This document shows, piece after piece, positions 1 through 7,120 of a stretch of 64,000 bases of DNA. Made by a program: the position numbers and the translations under genes. The notes under the pieces were generated by a model that was not told the DNA's origin, ran no database searches, and saw nothing but the letters and a program-made list of their open reading frames with translations. This stretch comes from Dyella sp. AtDHG13 (GTDB lineage Bacteria > Pseudomonadota > Gammaproteobacteria > Xanthomonadales > Rhodanobacteraceae). Location: the NCBI RefSeq assembly GCF_003201105.1, contig NZ_QICJ01000004.1, positions 124,001 to 188,000 of the forward strand, in the 5' to 3' direction. The first letter of the stretch is position 1. Each line of letters opens with the position of its first letter.

Positions 1-301
1 GGCCGCTCAAGGGCAGGGAGTCCACAGCAGCGACGGACTGCACGCCGGCGATGCCGCGCAGCGCGGCCAGGTCGGCGTCGTGCCGGGCCAGCGGGTTGGC
101 GGATTCATCGACGCTCACGCTTTCGATCAGGGTCAGTTCGTTTTCCGCCACACCGCTGGGTGTGCGCATCTGGGTAAGACGGTGACCGATGATGGAGGCG
201 ACGTTGCAGACGATGGCGCAGGTCAGCGCCACCTGCATCACGAGCAGGCCCACGGTGAGCTTGTGGCGCGTGAGGCTGGCGATCAGGGGAGAGTGCGACA
301 T
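1..301 (-). CDS. ABC transporter permease (FtsX/MacB-like), N-terminal part
   Basis: The reading frame starts at an ATG and runs open through the left edge of the window, so only about 100 N-terminal residues are visible. They begin MSHSPLIASLTRHK, followed by one hydrophobic segment (about residues 14-38), then the start of an extracytoplasmic region. This is the usual layout of a MacB-type permease: TM1, then a periplasmic core domain, then three further TMs, which would lie outside the window. It starts 10 bases after the stop of a full-length permease of the same type, so the two probably form the permease pair of one exporter in the same operon. Family assignment rests on the N-terminus and context only. 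Confidence 0.7.
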   Translation of the reverse strand, partial: MSHSPLIASLTRHKLTVGLLVMQVALTCAIVCNVASIIGHRLTQMRTPSGVAENELTLIESVSVDESANPLARHDADLAALRGIAGVQSVAAVDSLPLSG

Positions 302-310
302 GGGCAGGCC

Positions 311-1612
311 TCATTGCGTTTTCAGTTGAAGCGCGGGCGGAATGCGGCAGGCGCGCCATGCGGGCAGCAGGCCGGCGATGACGCTGGCCACCAGCGCAAG
401 CAGGAAGGTCGCGAACAGCATGCTCAGGTCCATCTGCGCGAGCTGGGCGTAGCCATCCGGGCGTTGGCGCACGCTCCACAAACCGAGGCAGGCGATGAGC
501 AGGCCCAGCACGCCGCCGGCAAACCCGATCACGCACGACTCCACGCCCAGCTGCAGGAAGATGTCCCAGCGCCGTGCGCCCAGCGCGCGGCGCACGCTGA
601 TCTCGTTGCTGCGGCGGAGGAAGGTCGCCAGCAGCAGGCCCACGACATTGAGCATGCACACCACCAGGAAACCCAGCGACAGCGACAACTGCAAGCGCAG
701 GTCGTCGGGAATGGCGTGTTCGTGCGCCAGCCAGTCCATCAGGCCGTAGAGCTGCGGGTTGGCGGGACGCGGCATGCGGCCGTGAGCCTGCTGCTCGCGC
801 CAGTAGCTGCGCAGGTAGTCGCGGTACGCGCTGGCCTTGGCTGCGCTGTCCAGTTGCGTCCAGAACTGCAGCCACACGCAGTGATCGCTGGTGCGCGCAT
901 CGCCGCCGCTGTCCCAGCAGGAAAAGCGTCCGTTGAAGTCGAGATTCAATTCCTGCGCGGTCTGCAGCGGCAGGAAGAACTGGTCCGCCTTGCCGAACAC
1001 GCGCCCGTTGATCTGCGCATAGAACTGCGGCTGCGGGTTCCAGTGATCCACCACGCCGATCACGCGGAAATCGGTGTTCTTCAGGCGCACGCTGCGGCCG
1101 ATGGCGGAGGCGTTGCCAAACAGGCGATGGCTGAGTTCGCTGCCGAGCACCACCACGCGCGCGCGTGCCTCGTCGTCCTCGCTGCGCCAGCCGCTGCCCG
1201 CCGCGAAAGGCACCTGGAACATGGCGAAGAAATCGGTGGTGACATATCGGCCGGTTTCATAGAACGGCAGCTCGCCGCGCTGCGTGGGTCGCACGGGCAC
1301 GGCGCCGCCCGCCATTGCGGCCTGGCGATCCGCGCGCTTCGCCCGCAACAGGTTCATCGCATCGGGCCAGGTGAAATTGCCATCGGGCTCCGGCGACTCC
1401 GAGCGATCACGGGCCAGCGGGCGTGGGTCGATCACCGGTGCGTAGAGCTGGCCGCTGCGCCCTGGCAGCGGGTCGCCGGAAAGCACATGGAAGATGGTGA
1501 TCATGGTCATGCTGGCGCCGATGCCGAGACCGATCACCAGCACCATCAGGATGGCCAGCGCCTTGCTGCGTCGAAGACTGCCGATGGCGGTGGCTGCGTA
1601 GTAGCCGAGCAT
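311..1612 (-). CDS. ABC transporter permease, MacB/FtsX family
   Basis: A 433-residue membrane protein. TM1 lies at about residues 18-45, followed by a large periplasmic MacB_PCD-type domain (to about 300) and three C-terminal TMs of an FtsX domain, including the conserved segment RRSNEISVRRALGARR. MacB-like systems export peptides, lipoproteins or antibiotics, or act mechanically on the envelope; no substrate can be read from this sequence. I placed the start at the ATG preceded by AAAGGA six bases upstream; a longer reading frame exists but has no ribosome site. No ATP-binding subunit is visible in the window and could lie beyond the left edge. It follows a BlaI-M56 pair on the same strand with a hairpin in the gap. 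Confidence 0.85.
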   Translation of the reverse strand: MLGYYAATAIGSLRRSKALAILMVLVIGLGIGASMTMITIFHVLSGDPLPGRSGQLYAPVIDPRPLARDRSESPEPDGNFTWPDAMNLLRAKRADRQAAMAGGAVPVRPTQRGELPFYETGRYVTTDFFAMFQVPFAAGSGWRSEDDEARARVVVLGSELSHRLFGNASAIGRSVRLKNTDFRVIGVVDHWNPQPQFYAQINGRVFGKADQFFLPLQTAQELNLDFNGRFSCWDSGGDARTSDHCVWLQFWTQLDSAAKASAYRDYLRSYWREQQAHGRMPRPANPQLYGLMDWLAHEHAIPDDLRLQLSLSLGFLVVCMLNVVGLLLATFLRRSNEISVRRALGARRWDIFLQLGVESCVIGFAGGVLGLLIACLGLWSVRQRPDGYAQLAQMDLSMLFATFLLALVASVIAGLLPAWRACRIPPALQLKTQ

Positions 1613-1708
1613 GTCGTGTCCTTTGCGGTGGCGCGGCAGCGAATGCGGGCAAGCCGCACCCATCGCCCCGGCCTGTGCCGGGACGTTCGCGTCGCGTTGG
1701 CGTGTCGT

Positions 1709-1735
1709 GCGCGGCGGCGGAACGCGCCGCCGCGC
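1709..1735 (-). terminator. GC-rich hairpin between M56 gene and ABC permease gene
   Basis: Perfect arms GCGCGGCGGCG and CGCCGCCGCGC form a strong stem just after the M56 peptidase stop codon. No T-tract follows on the minus strand, so it may act as a partial attenuator or an mRNA-stabilising structure rather than a full terminator. Confidence 0.4.
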
Positions 1736-1739
1736 GGGT

Positions 1740-3743
1740 TCAGCGGTTGCTGACGGGTTGGGCGACGCCCTTGGCTAGCGCGTCGTCCAGCACGTGGGAC
1801 ATCTGTTGCGCAGCCTTGGCCGACGCTTCCTGCTGGCGGCGGCTCAGTTCGCGCTGCCGTTCGCTCAACGCCTGCTGCTGCTGTTCGAGCTGGTGCTGCT
1901 CGCGCTCCAGCCCGGCGCGTTCGCGATCGATCTGGGCGCGTTCCGCCGCAAAGGCGGCACGCTCTGCATCGCCGCGATCGCTGGAGGGATAACTCGCCTG
2001 GCGCACGAGCATGTCGCTCTCGCGTTGCGCGATGTTGCTCAGGCGCTCGCCGAATGCCGCCTGGCGCGCGCCGATGCCGGCCATCTTGCCGCTGAGTTCG
2101 CCCTGCTCGCCGCTCAGCCGTCCCTGCTCGCGGGATACCTCGGTGACGGCGGCATAGGCGCCTTCGGCGCGGGCGACATAAGCGTTGTCGCGGATGACAT
2201 AGGTGTCCGCGCCGCGACGGAACATCACCAGCGGCGTGGTGGCGCCGGCGCGCAGGTTCTTCGCGGTCGACAGGTCGATGTCGCTGCCGTTGATGATCAC
2301 GGTGTCCTTGTCGAGCAGCGCGAAGCCGTAGGAAGCGCCGTCACGCGTATCGATGTCGATGTGATGCGCCGTGAATCCGGAGGCTGGAGGTGCCGGTGGT
2401 GCGGGCGGCGGTGCCGGCACGGGCGGCGTGTGGGGAGCCGGCGGCACCGCGGGTACGGCAGGCGGCGGTGGCGGTGCCGGTATGGCGTGCCGTGAAGCAT
2501 GCGGCGCCGGTGTCGGCGGTGCCGGGGGCGTCGGCGGTGTGGCAGGCGTGGCAGGTATGGCCGGCGTTGGCGGCGTTGGCGGCGTCGCAGGCGTGGCCGG
2601 GGTCGGCGGCACGGTCCAGGCGCTCGATGCCGTTGCCGGTGCATCCGCCTTCGCCTGCGTCACGCGGTAAGGCAACACGCCGATGGCGGCGACCAGCGCG
2701 ATGATGAGGCCGCTGCGCAGGCGCGAGGTGGTGTCTTCGCCGCTCAGCTGCAGCAGGGTCAGGCGCCGCTTCAGGTTGTGGAAGGTGGGCGACGCGCCGG
2801 CCAGGCCGGCATGCAGCGGATGCGCCACGCCAAGGCGCAGCAGCAGCCTGCCGTAATCCTGCGGCGCGGCATCGTGCTGATGCACGACTTGCGCATCGCA
2901 CGCGGCTTCGCGGTTGAGCGCGTACTCGCGCATGGCCCACGCCACCATCGGGTGGAAGAAGAACAGCCGCTGCGCGATGCCGGGCACCCAGCCCATCCAC
3001 AGATCGCCGCGGCGCAGATGCGTCAGCTCGTGCGCCAGCGCGAGCGCGGATTCGTCCGGCGACAGGTTCTGGTCCGCAGGCAGCAGTACCACGGGCCGCC
3101 ACAGGCCGCTGACCTGCGGCGAACGGATGGCATCGGATACGCGCAGCGAGGGACAGCGACGCAAACCCATCGCGCGCGCCTGGTCAGCACAAAGAGCCTG
3201 CAGCGCAGGGTCTTCGAGCGTATGCGAAGCGCGCACCACGGCGCGTGCTTCGCGCCAGTGCCGCAGCGTGGCGATCAGCTGCACGATCACGCCGGCCAGC
3301 CACAGCGCGAACAGCACGGGTAGCACGTTCGACCACGTGAAGTGCGCGGGCGGCGTGGTGGATTTCGCCGGCGGTTCCGCCGCGGTGGCCAGCGTGCCCG
3401 TCGATGGCGCACCGGCCTGGCCCACGCTCGCGATATTGTGCTCGGTCGGCGCCGTGGTGGTCATCACCAGGGTGGTGCGATCGCTGCTGCGCGTCGTGGT
3501 GGTGGTCGTCGTCACCGTGGTGGGCGTGGGCGAGAGCAGCGGCAGCGCCACCGGCGTCGGCAGCAGCAGGCCGAGCAGCAATTGCACGCCAAGCAGCCAC
3601 CACAGCAGCGAACGCGTGGCGGCGGAAAGGCGATGCAGCCGGCGATTGATCAGCCACACCGCGCCCACCAGCAGCGCGGCCTGCAGCGAGGTCCACGCGA
3701 GGCGCGCGACGATTTCCTGCGCAATGGGAAGAAAGGCGGTCAT
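1740..3743 (-). CDS. M56 family membrane metallopeptidase (BlaR1-type antirepressor), extended C-terminus
   Basis: A 667-residue protein with hydrophobic segments at about residues 12-33, 44-70, 138-158 and after the active site. The zinc motif HELTH lies at 237-241 within AHELTHLRRGD, as in BlaR1/MecR1 peptidases, which inactivate a BlaI-type repressor upon signal. The gene starts one base after the stop of such a repressor. Unlike BlaR1 there is no penicillin-binding sensor domain. The C-terminal half instead holds a Thr/Pro/Ala-rich stretch (about 375-455), a compact segment (about 460-540) and a Gln/Arg/Glu-rich coiled coil (about 540-640). A poly-Thr tract also lies at 77-83. The sensory input is therefore probably not beta-lactam binding; what it senses is unknown. 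Confidence 0.85.
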   Translation of the reverse strand: MTAFLPIAQEIVARLAWTSLQAALLVGAVWLINRRLHRLSAATRSLLWWLLGVQLLLGLLLPTPVALPLLSPTPTTVTTTTTTTRSSDRTTLVMTTTAPTEHNIASVGQAGAPSTGTLATAAEPPAKSTTPPAHFTWSNVLPVLFALWLAGVIVQLIATLRHWREARAVVRASHTLEDPALQALCADQARAMGLRRCPSLRVSDAIRSPQVSGLWRPVVLLPADQNLSPDESALALAHELTHLRRGDLWMGWVPGIAQRLFFFHPMVAWAMREYALNREAACDAQVVHQHDAAPQDYGRLLLRLGVAHPLHAGLAGASPTFHNLKRRLTLLQLSGEDTTSRLRSGLIIALVAAIGVLPYRVTQAKADAPATASSAWTVPPTPATPATPPTPPTPAIPATPATPPTPPAPPTPAPHASRHAIPAPPPPPAVPAVPPAPHTPPVPAPPPAPPAPPASGFTAHHIDIDTRDGASYGFALLDKDTVIINGSDIDLSTAKNLRAGATTPLVMFRRGADTYVIRDNAYVARAEGAYAAVTEVSREQGRLSGEQGELSGKMAGIGARQAAFGERLSNIAQRESDMLVRQASYPSSDRGDAERAAFAAERAQIDRERAGLEREQHQLEQQQQALSERQRELSRRQQEASAKAAQQMSHVLDDALAKGVAQPVSNR

Positions 3744-3744
3744 G

Positions 3745-4131
3745 TCAGGACTCCTTGCGTCGCGTCTGCAACTGGTGGACCAGCGCTTCCAGTTCGGCCA
3801 GTTCGCTGTCGCTGACGTCCGCGCGTTCGGACATCCACGCGACGAACGGCGACACCGAACCGCTGAGTGTCTTCTCCACGAACTGGCCCACGGCGCTGCG
3901 CATGACTTCGCCGGGTCCGGTCGCGGGGCTGTAGCGGTACACGCCCTGCACTTGCTTGCGGCGCAGATACGACTTGCCGCGCAAGCGTTCCATCATGGTG
4001 AGCACGGTGGAGCGCGCGAGGCCGCGCGGCTCGCCGAAGCCGGTGGCGACTTCGCCCACCGATGCGTTGTTGTGTTCGGCGAGGTATTGCAGGAGCGCCA
4101 GCTCCTGATCGCCGATGGATGGCTTGCCCAT
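3745..4131 (-). CDS. BlaI/MecI/CopY-family transcriptional repressor
   Basis: A 128-residue winged-helix protein beginning MGKPSIGDQELALLQYL. The HTH covers about residues 10-75, with the family pattern ARSTVLTMMERLRGKSYL followed by a wing (YRYSPA); the C-terminal helices form the dimerisation part. BlaI-type repressors bind TACA/TGTA dyads and are inactivated by an M56 peptidase, which is encoded immediately downstream here. I chose the ATG at 4131 over an upstream GTG at 4164 because the GTG would place the start inside the proximal operator, and AGGA lies at a plausible distance from the ATG. The operators imply autoregulation of the whole leftward operon. Confidence 0.88.
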   Translation of the reverse strand: MGKPSIGDQELALLQYLAEHNNASVGEVATGFGEPRGLARSTVLTMMERLRGKSYLRRKQVQGVYRYSPATGPGEVMRSAVGQFVEKTLSGSVSPFVAWMSERADVSDSELAELEALVHQLQTRRKES

Positions 4132-4146
4132 GTCCACGATCCTGGT

Positions 4147-4162
4147 GACTACAACTGTAGTC
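4147..4162. promoter_or_regulatory. BlaI-type operator, proximal
   Basis: GACTACAACTGTAGTC: seven-base arms GACTACA/TGTAGTC around two central bases, 15 bases before the repressor start codon. It matches the TACA-TGTA core of BlaI/MecI operators. The sequence is the exact reverse complement of the distal copy. Confidence 0.85.
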
Positions 4163-4174
4163 ACGCTACGCCCT

Positions 4175-4190
4175 GACTACAGTTGTAGTC
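4175..4190. promoter_or_regulatory. BlaI-type operator, distal
   Basis: GACTACAGTTGTAGTC: same arms as the proximal operator and its exact reverse complement, 28 bases away centre to centre. The pair suggests cooperative binding of two repressor dimers over the promoter of the BlaI-M56-ABC operon. Confidence 0.85.
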
Positions 4191-4485
4191 AATAGGCCGG
4201 ACGGGATGAATTTGCGTCAGCACTGACTTGTTGCAACGCACAAAAATCGGAGTAGAGTGCGCGCCGTCCTCATCCGATGGCGCGCCTGGAGTGCGCTTAT
4301 ATGACGGCCTACCCGCAACCGATGGCTGACCTTTCCCGCCACGCCGGGCCAACGCTTCCCGCGACCGGTTAGCCAGCTTTCCTACTCCTTCGCGCGTCGA
4401 CCGACGGCGGCAGCTGCGTGTGCCGTTGCGGCACGGCTGCGAATGGACGTCCAAACAAAATCACTCATCACCCATGGGGAAAACC
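4191..4485. other. Intergenic leader between BlaI operators and rightward membrane-protein genes
   Basis: No convincing gene. A possible rightward promoter has TTGCAA (4231-4236), a 16-base spacer and TAGAGT (4253-4258), leaving a leader of over 200 bases before the small membrane protein. The leader holds a short hairpin GTGCCG/GGCAC near 4418-4433. I do not recognise a riboswitch class here. Confidence 0.4.
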
Positions 4486-4683
4486 ATGAAGACGCTTGTC
4501 GACTGGCTGGCGCGACGGCTGTGGCCGTTCGTGTTCTGCCTGCTGCTGTACGTGGGAGTCATCGGGCCGGAACTGATCTCGGCCGCCAGCACGCTGGCCG
4601 TGGTCGTGGGCCTGATGTTGCTGATCCTGCTGCTGGCGTGGGGCTATCTGCTGTTGCGCCGCGGTTTCACTCACAAGGAATGA
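4486..4683 (+). CDS. Small two-TM membrane protein, unknown function
   Basis: A 65-residue protein, MKTLVDWLARRLWPF..., with two hydrophobic helices (about residues 12-28 and 32-54) and a charged tail RRGFTHKE. I do not recognise the family. The start at 4486 has GGGGA four to five bases upstream; an upstream ATG at 4474 lacks a site. Its stop codon overlaps an ATG of the next frame, and the SPFH lipoprotein starts five bases after the stop, so the two are very likely cotranscribed and translationally coupled. A role alongside the lipoprotein in the cell envelope is inferred from context only. Confidence 0.65.
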   Translation: MKTLVDWLARRLWPFVFCLLLYVGVIGPELISAASTLAVVVGLMLLILLLAWGYLLLRRGFTHKE

Positions 4684-4688
4684 TCGCC

Positions 4689-5555
4689 ATGAAACGCATG
4701 TTGAAGCTGTCGTTGTCGCTTTGTGCCCTGATACTGGCCGCCTGCTCCAAGGTGCCGGCGGGCCATGTCGGTGTGAAGTTCCAGATGTACGGGGACGACA
4801 AGGGCTCGCTGCAGGAATTGCCGCCGGGACGCTACTGGGTGGGCTGGGGCTACGAGATGTATACGTTCCCTACCTTCACGCAGACCTACACATTCACCCG
4901 CTCGGTGTCCGAGGGCCGTCCCACGGACGAGTCCATCAGCTTCCAGACCGCGCAGGGCCTGACGGTGAATGCGGACGTGGGCATCACGTACCACATCGAT
5001 CCGTCGAAGGTGACGCTGATCTTCCAGAAGTACCGCAAGGGCATCGACGAGATCACGGACGTCTATTTGCGCAACATGATCCGCGACGCGCTGGTGAAGG
5101 AGGCCTCCAGCCTGGACATCGAATCGGTCTACGGCAAGGGTAAGGCCAACCTGATCGAGGCGGTGCAGAAGGACGTGAGCGAGGAAGTCTCCGCCGTCGG
5201 CATCGACGTGGAAAAGATCTACTGGATCGGTGAGCTGCGCCTGCCGGACAACGTGGTGCAGTCGATCAACGCCAAGATCCAGGCCACGCAGATGGCCGAG
5301 CAGCGCCAGAACGAAGTGGCGCAGGCCAAGGCCGAGGCGGAGAAGGTGGAGGCGGAAGCACAAGGCCGCGCGCAGGCGCAGATCACCATTGCCGAGGCGG
5401 AAGCCAAGGCCATCGCGCTGAAGGGCGACGCCTTGAGGCAGAACCCGAACGTGGTGCAGATGTCGGCCATCGAAAAGTGGGACGGCCATCTGCCCACCTA
5501 CACCGGCAGCAGCGCGTTGCCGTTCGTGGGCCTGGGGAACGTGCAGGGCAAGTGA
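4689..5555 (+). CDS. SPFH/Band-7 domain lipoprotein
   Basis: A 288-residue protein with a lipoprotein signal ending in LILAAC (lipid-anchored Cys19), so it should be tethered to a membrane on the periplasmic side. An SPFH/prohibitin domain spans about residues 25-200, followed by an Ala/Glu/Gln-rich helix (about 205-255) typical of prohibitin-like oligomers (EVAQAKAEAEKVEAEAQ). SPFH proteins form ring scaffolds in membranes; a specific client cannot be named. I chose the ATG at 4689 because AAGGA is well spaced from it, whereas an in-frame ATG at 4680 abuts the ribosome site. It is convergent with nrdB, with a strong hairpin in between. Confidence 0.82.
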   Translation: MKRMLKLSLSLCALILAACSKVPAGHVGVKFQMYGDDKGSLQELPPGRYWVGWGYEMYTFPTFTQTYTFTRSVSEGRPTDESISFQTAQGLTVNADVGITYHIDPSKVTLIFQKYRKGIDEITDVYLRNMIRDALVKEASSLDIESVYGKGKANLIEAVQKDVSEEVSAVGIDVEKIYWIGELRLPDNVVQSINAKIQATQMAEQRQNEVAQAKAEAEKVEAEAQGRAQAQITIAEAEAKAIALKGDALRQNPNVVQMSAIEKWDGHLPTYTGSSALPFVGLGNVQGK

Positions 5556-5609
5556 GCCCACACGCTTTCCGCGGATGCGGCCATGGACGGCCGTGATCCG
5601 GAAACGAAG

Positions 5610-5645
5610 AGGCGCGGCTCCCTGCCTGCAGGGATCGCCGCGCCT
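5610..5645. terminator. Hairpin between convergent SPFH lipoprotein and nrdB genes
   Basis: Outer arms GGCGCGGC/GCCGCGCC and inner arms TCCCTG/CAGGGA give a long nested stem in the gap between convergent genes, the usual place for a bidirectional terminator. The minus-strand side is followed by a weak T-rich run; the plus side has almost none. Confidence 0.55.
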
Positions 5646-5661
5646 TCAGGCCATCAGGCCA

Positions 5662-6723
5662 TCAGAACGACATGTCGAACGCGACTTCGCCCTGCACGCC
5701 CACCTGGTAGGCCGACACGCGGCGCTCGAAGAAGTTGGTCACTTCCTGCACGTCCTGCAGGTCCATGAAGTCGAAGGGGTTCTTCGAGCCGTACTTCTTC
5801 GGCAGGTCGAGCTGGGTCAGGCGCTGGTCCGCGCAGTATTCCAGGTACTGGCGCATGTCCTTCACCGACAGGCCGGCCACGCCGCCGGAGAGCACGTCCT
5901 CGGCGAACTGCGTCTCGCAGGCGATGGCTTCTTCCAGCATCTCCTCGATCTGCGCGCGCATGGCGTCGTCGAACAGGTCGGGTTCTTCCGCGCGCACGGT
6001 GCGCACCACGTCGAACGCGAACGCCATGTGGCAGCTCTCGTCGCGGAACACCCAGTTGGTGCCCGAAGCCAGCCCGTGCAGCAGGCCGCGCGAGCGCAGG
6101 AAGTACACGTAGGCGAACGCGGCGAAGAAGAACAGGCCCTCGATGCACGCCGCGAAGCAGATCAGGTTCAGCAGGAACTGGCGGCGCTGTTCGCGCGTCT
6201 CCAGCTTGTGCAGGTTCTGGATGGAGTCGATCCACTTGAAGCAGAACTCGCCCTTCTGACGGATCGACGGGATGTTCTGGATCGCCGCGAACGCCTTGTT
6301 GCGCTCCGCCGGATCGGGAATGTAGGTGTCCAGCAGCGTCAGATAGAACTGCACGTGCAGCGCTTCCTCAAAGAGCTGGCGCGACAGGTACATGCGCGCT
6401 TCCGGCGCGTTGATGTGCTGGTAAAGGTTCAGCACCAGGTTGTTCGCCACGATGGTGTCGCCGGTGGCGAAGAAGGCCACCAGGCGATGGATCAGGTGGC
6501 GGTCCGCGTCGGACATCTTCGAGCGCAGGTCGGTGACGTCCAGCGAGAAATCCACCTCGTCCACCGTCCAGGTGTTCTTGATCGCGTTGCGGTACATCTC
6601 GTAGAACTCGGGATAGCGCATCGGGCGCAGGGTGAGTTCGAAGCCGGGATCAAGGATGCGAGGAGTGAGTGAAGAGGAGTGAGAAGTGAGAGAGTTGACT
6701 TCGTTGCTGACAGAGGAGGTCAT
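5662..6723 (-). CDS. nrdB: Ribonucleoside-diphosphate reductase subunit beta (class Ia), atypical N-terminus
   Basis: The radical-generating subunit of aerobic ribonucleotide reductase, partner of NrdA, here 353 residues. All diiron ligands can be placed: D89, E120, H123, E195, E229 and H232 (FRDESCH). The tyrosyl-radical Tyr is Y127, four residues after H123 as in E. coli NrdB. The body begins at PRILDPGFELTLRPM. The preceding residues, around VNSLTSHSSSLT, are encoded by a GTGAG-type intergenic repeat, and no Shine-Dalgarno precedes either ATG (6723 or 6729). So an insertion appears to have replaced the original start region. The gene lies downstream of nrdA, separated by an antisense four-helix-bundle gene. 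The exact start is uncertain; function is not. Confidence 0.92.
   Translation of the reverse strand: MTSSVSNEVNSLTSHSSSLTPRILDPGFELTLRPMRYPEFYEMYRNAIKNTWTVDEVDFSLDVTDLRSKMSDADRHLIHRLVAFFATGDTIVANNLVLNLYQHINAPEARMYLSRQLFEEALHVQFYLTLLDTYIPDPAERNKAFAAIQNIPSIRQKGEFCFKWIDSIQNLHKLETREQRRQFLLNLICFAACIEGLFFFAAFAYVYFLRSRGLLHGLASGTNWVFRDESCHMAFAFDVVRTVRAEEPDLFDDAMRAQIEEMLEEAIACETQFAEDVLSGGVAGLSVKDMRQYLEYCADQRLTQLDLPKKYGSKNPFDFMDLQDVQEVTNFFERRVSAYQVGVQGEVAFDMSF
6661..6694. repeat. GTGAG-family repeat, left end of nrdAB cassette
   Basis: A loosely heptameric purine-rich array (GTGAGNA-like). Over about 33 bases it differs from the left arm of the 26.84 kb copy at only about two positions. It lies inside the nrdB reading frame and encodes part of its N-terminus. 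Confidence 0.8.
6714..6719 (+). promoter_or_regulatory. Strong Shine-Dalgarno of the four-helix-bundle gene
   Basis: AGGAGG lies four bases before the GTG at 6724. This decides the start: it gives the family-typical N-terminus MHYRNTVVWGKAME, while the ATG at 6722 is in another frame and too close. Confidence 0.75.
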
Positions 6724-7077
6724 GTGCATTACCGGAATACTGTGGTGTGGGGCAAGGCGATGGAGATGGCCTGCGAGATCTATCGTTTGGCGAAGCTGCT
6801 TCCCGAAGAGGAGAGGTACGGCCTGAGGAGTCAGATGACCCGCTCTGCCGTGTCAGTGCCGAGCAATATCGCCGAAGGCTGGACGCGTGAATCGAAGAAG
6901 GAGAAATCCCAGTTCCTCTCCATTGCTCATGGCTCTCTGGCGGAACTTGAAACCCAACTGACGCTGTGCGAAAGGATTGGCTGGCTCAGCGCGCAGAGAA
7001 CGGCCTACGTGCGGGAACGAGTGGAGGAAGTAAGCCGAATACTGACAACTATGCGCAGAAATCAACGAGCGCCGTAG
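6724..7077 (+). CDS. Four-helix-bundle protein (23S rRNA intervening-sequence/S23 family)
   Basis: A 117-residue protein with the family hallmarks: VVWGKAMEM at the start, SQMTRSAVSVPSNIAEGW around residues 37-53, and SIAHGSLAELETQL around 66-79, predicted to form four helices. Relatives are encoded by intervening sequences in 23S rRNA genes of some bacteria, and a distant relative (Avd) assists diversity-generating retroelements; a biochemical role is not established for stand-alone copies. The gene starts at GTG behind AGGAGG. It is antisense to, and wholly contained between, nrdA and nrdB, and is flanked by inverted GTGAG repeats. This context suggests a selfish or element-associated gene rather than a dNTP-synthesis gene. 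Confidence 0.85.
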   Translation: MHYRNTVVWGKAMEMACEIYRLAKLLPEEERYGLRSQMTRSAVSVPSNIAEGWTRESKKEKSQFLSIAHGSLAELETQLTLCERIGWLSAQRTAYVRERVEEVSRILTTMRRNQRAP

Positions 7078-7080
7078 TCG

Positions 7081-7108
7081 CCTTCTCTCACTACTCACTT
7101 CTCTCCAC
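7081..7108. repeat. GTGAG-family repeat, right end of nrdAB cassette
   Basis: The inverse orientation of the left end. It matches the right end of the 26.9 kb copy with about two differences over 28 bases. It lies between the stop codons of the four-helix-bundle gene and nrdA. Confidence 0.78.
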
Positions 7109-7120
7109 TCTTTCCTGCTC

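Larger units (their letters stand above)
6661..7108 (+). mobile_element. Inverted-repeat-flanked cassette carrying a four-helix-bundle gene
   Basis: The left end (6661-6694) is a GTGAG-type array beginning AGGAGTGAGTGAAGAGG. The right end (7081-7108) reads CCTTCTCTCACTACTCAC, continues with TTCTCTCCAC, and is roughly the inverse of the left end. Between them lies one rightward gene, antisense to the nrdA-nrdB operon that the unit interrupts. Both ends recur almost unchanged at 26842-26913 without the gene. Unit size is 448 bases; no target-site duplication is obvious. Mobility is inferred from the filled/empty comparison, not shown. Confidence 0.55.

Noticed and set aside
4161-4454. Minus-strand frame in the BlaI control region
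   Set aside because: It covers both BlaI operators and a leader; basic low-information composition and no ribosome site.
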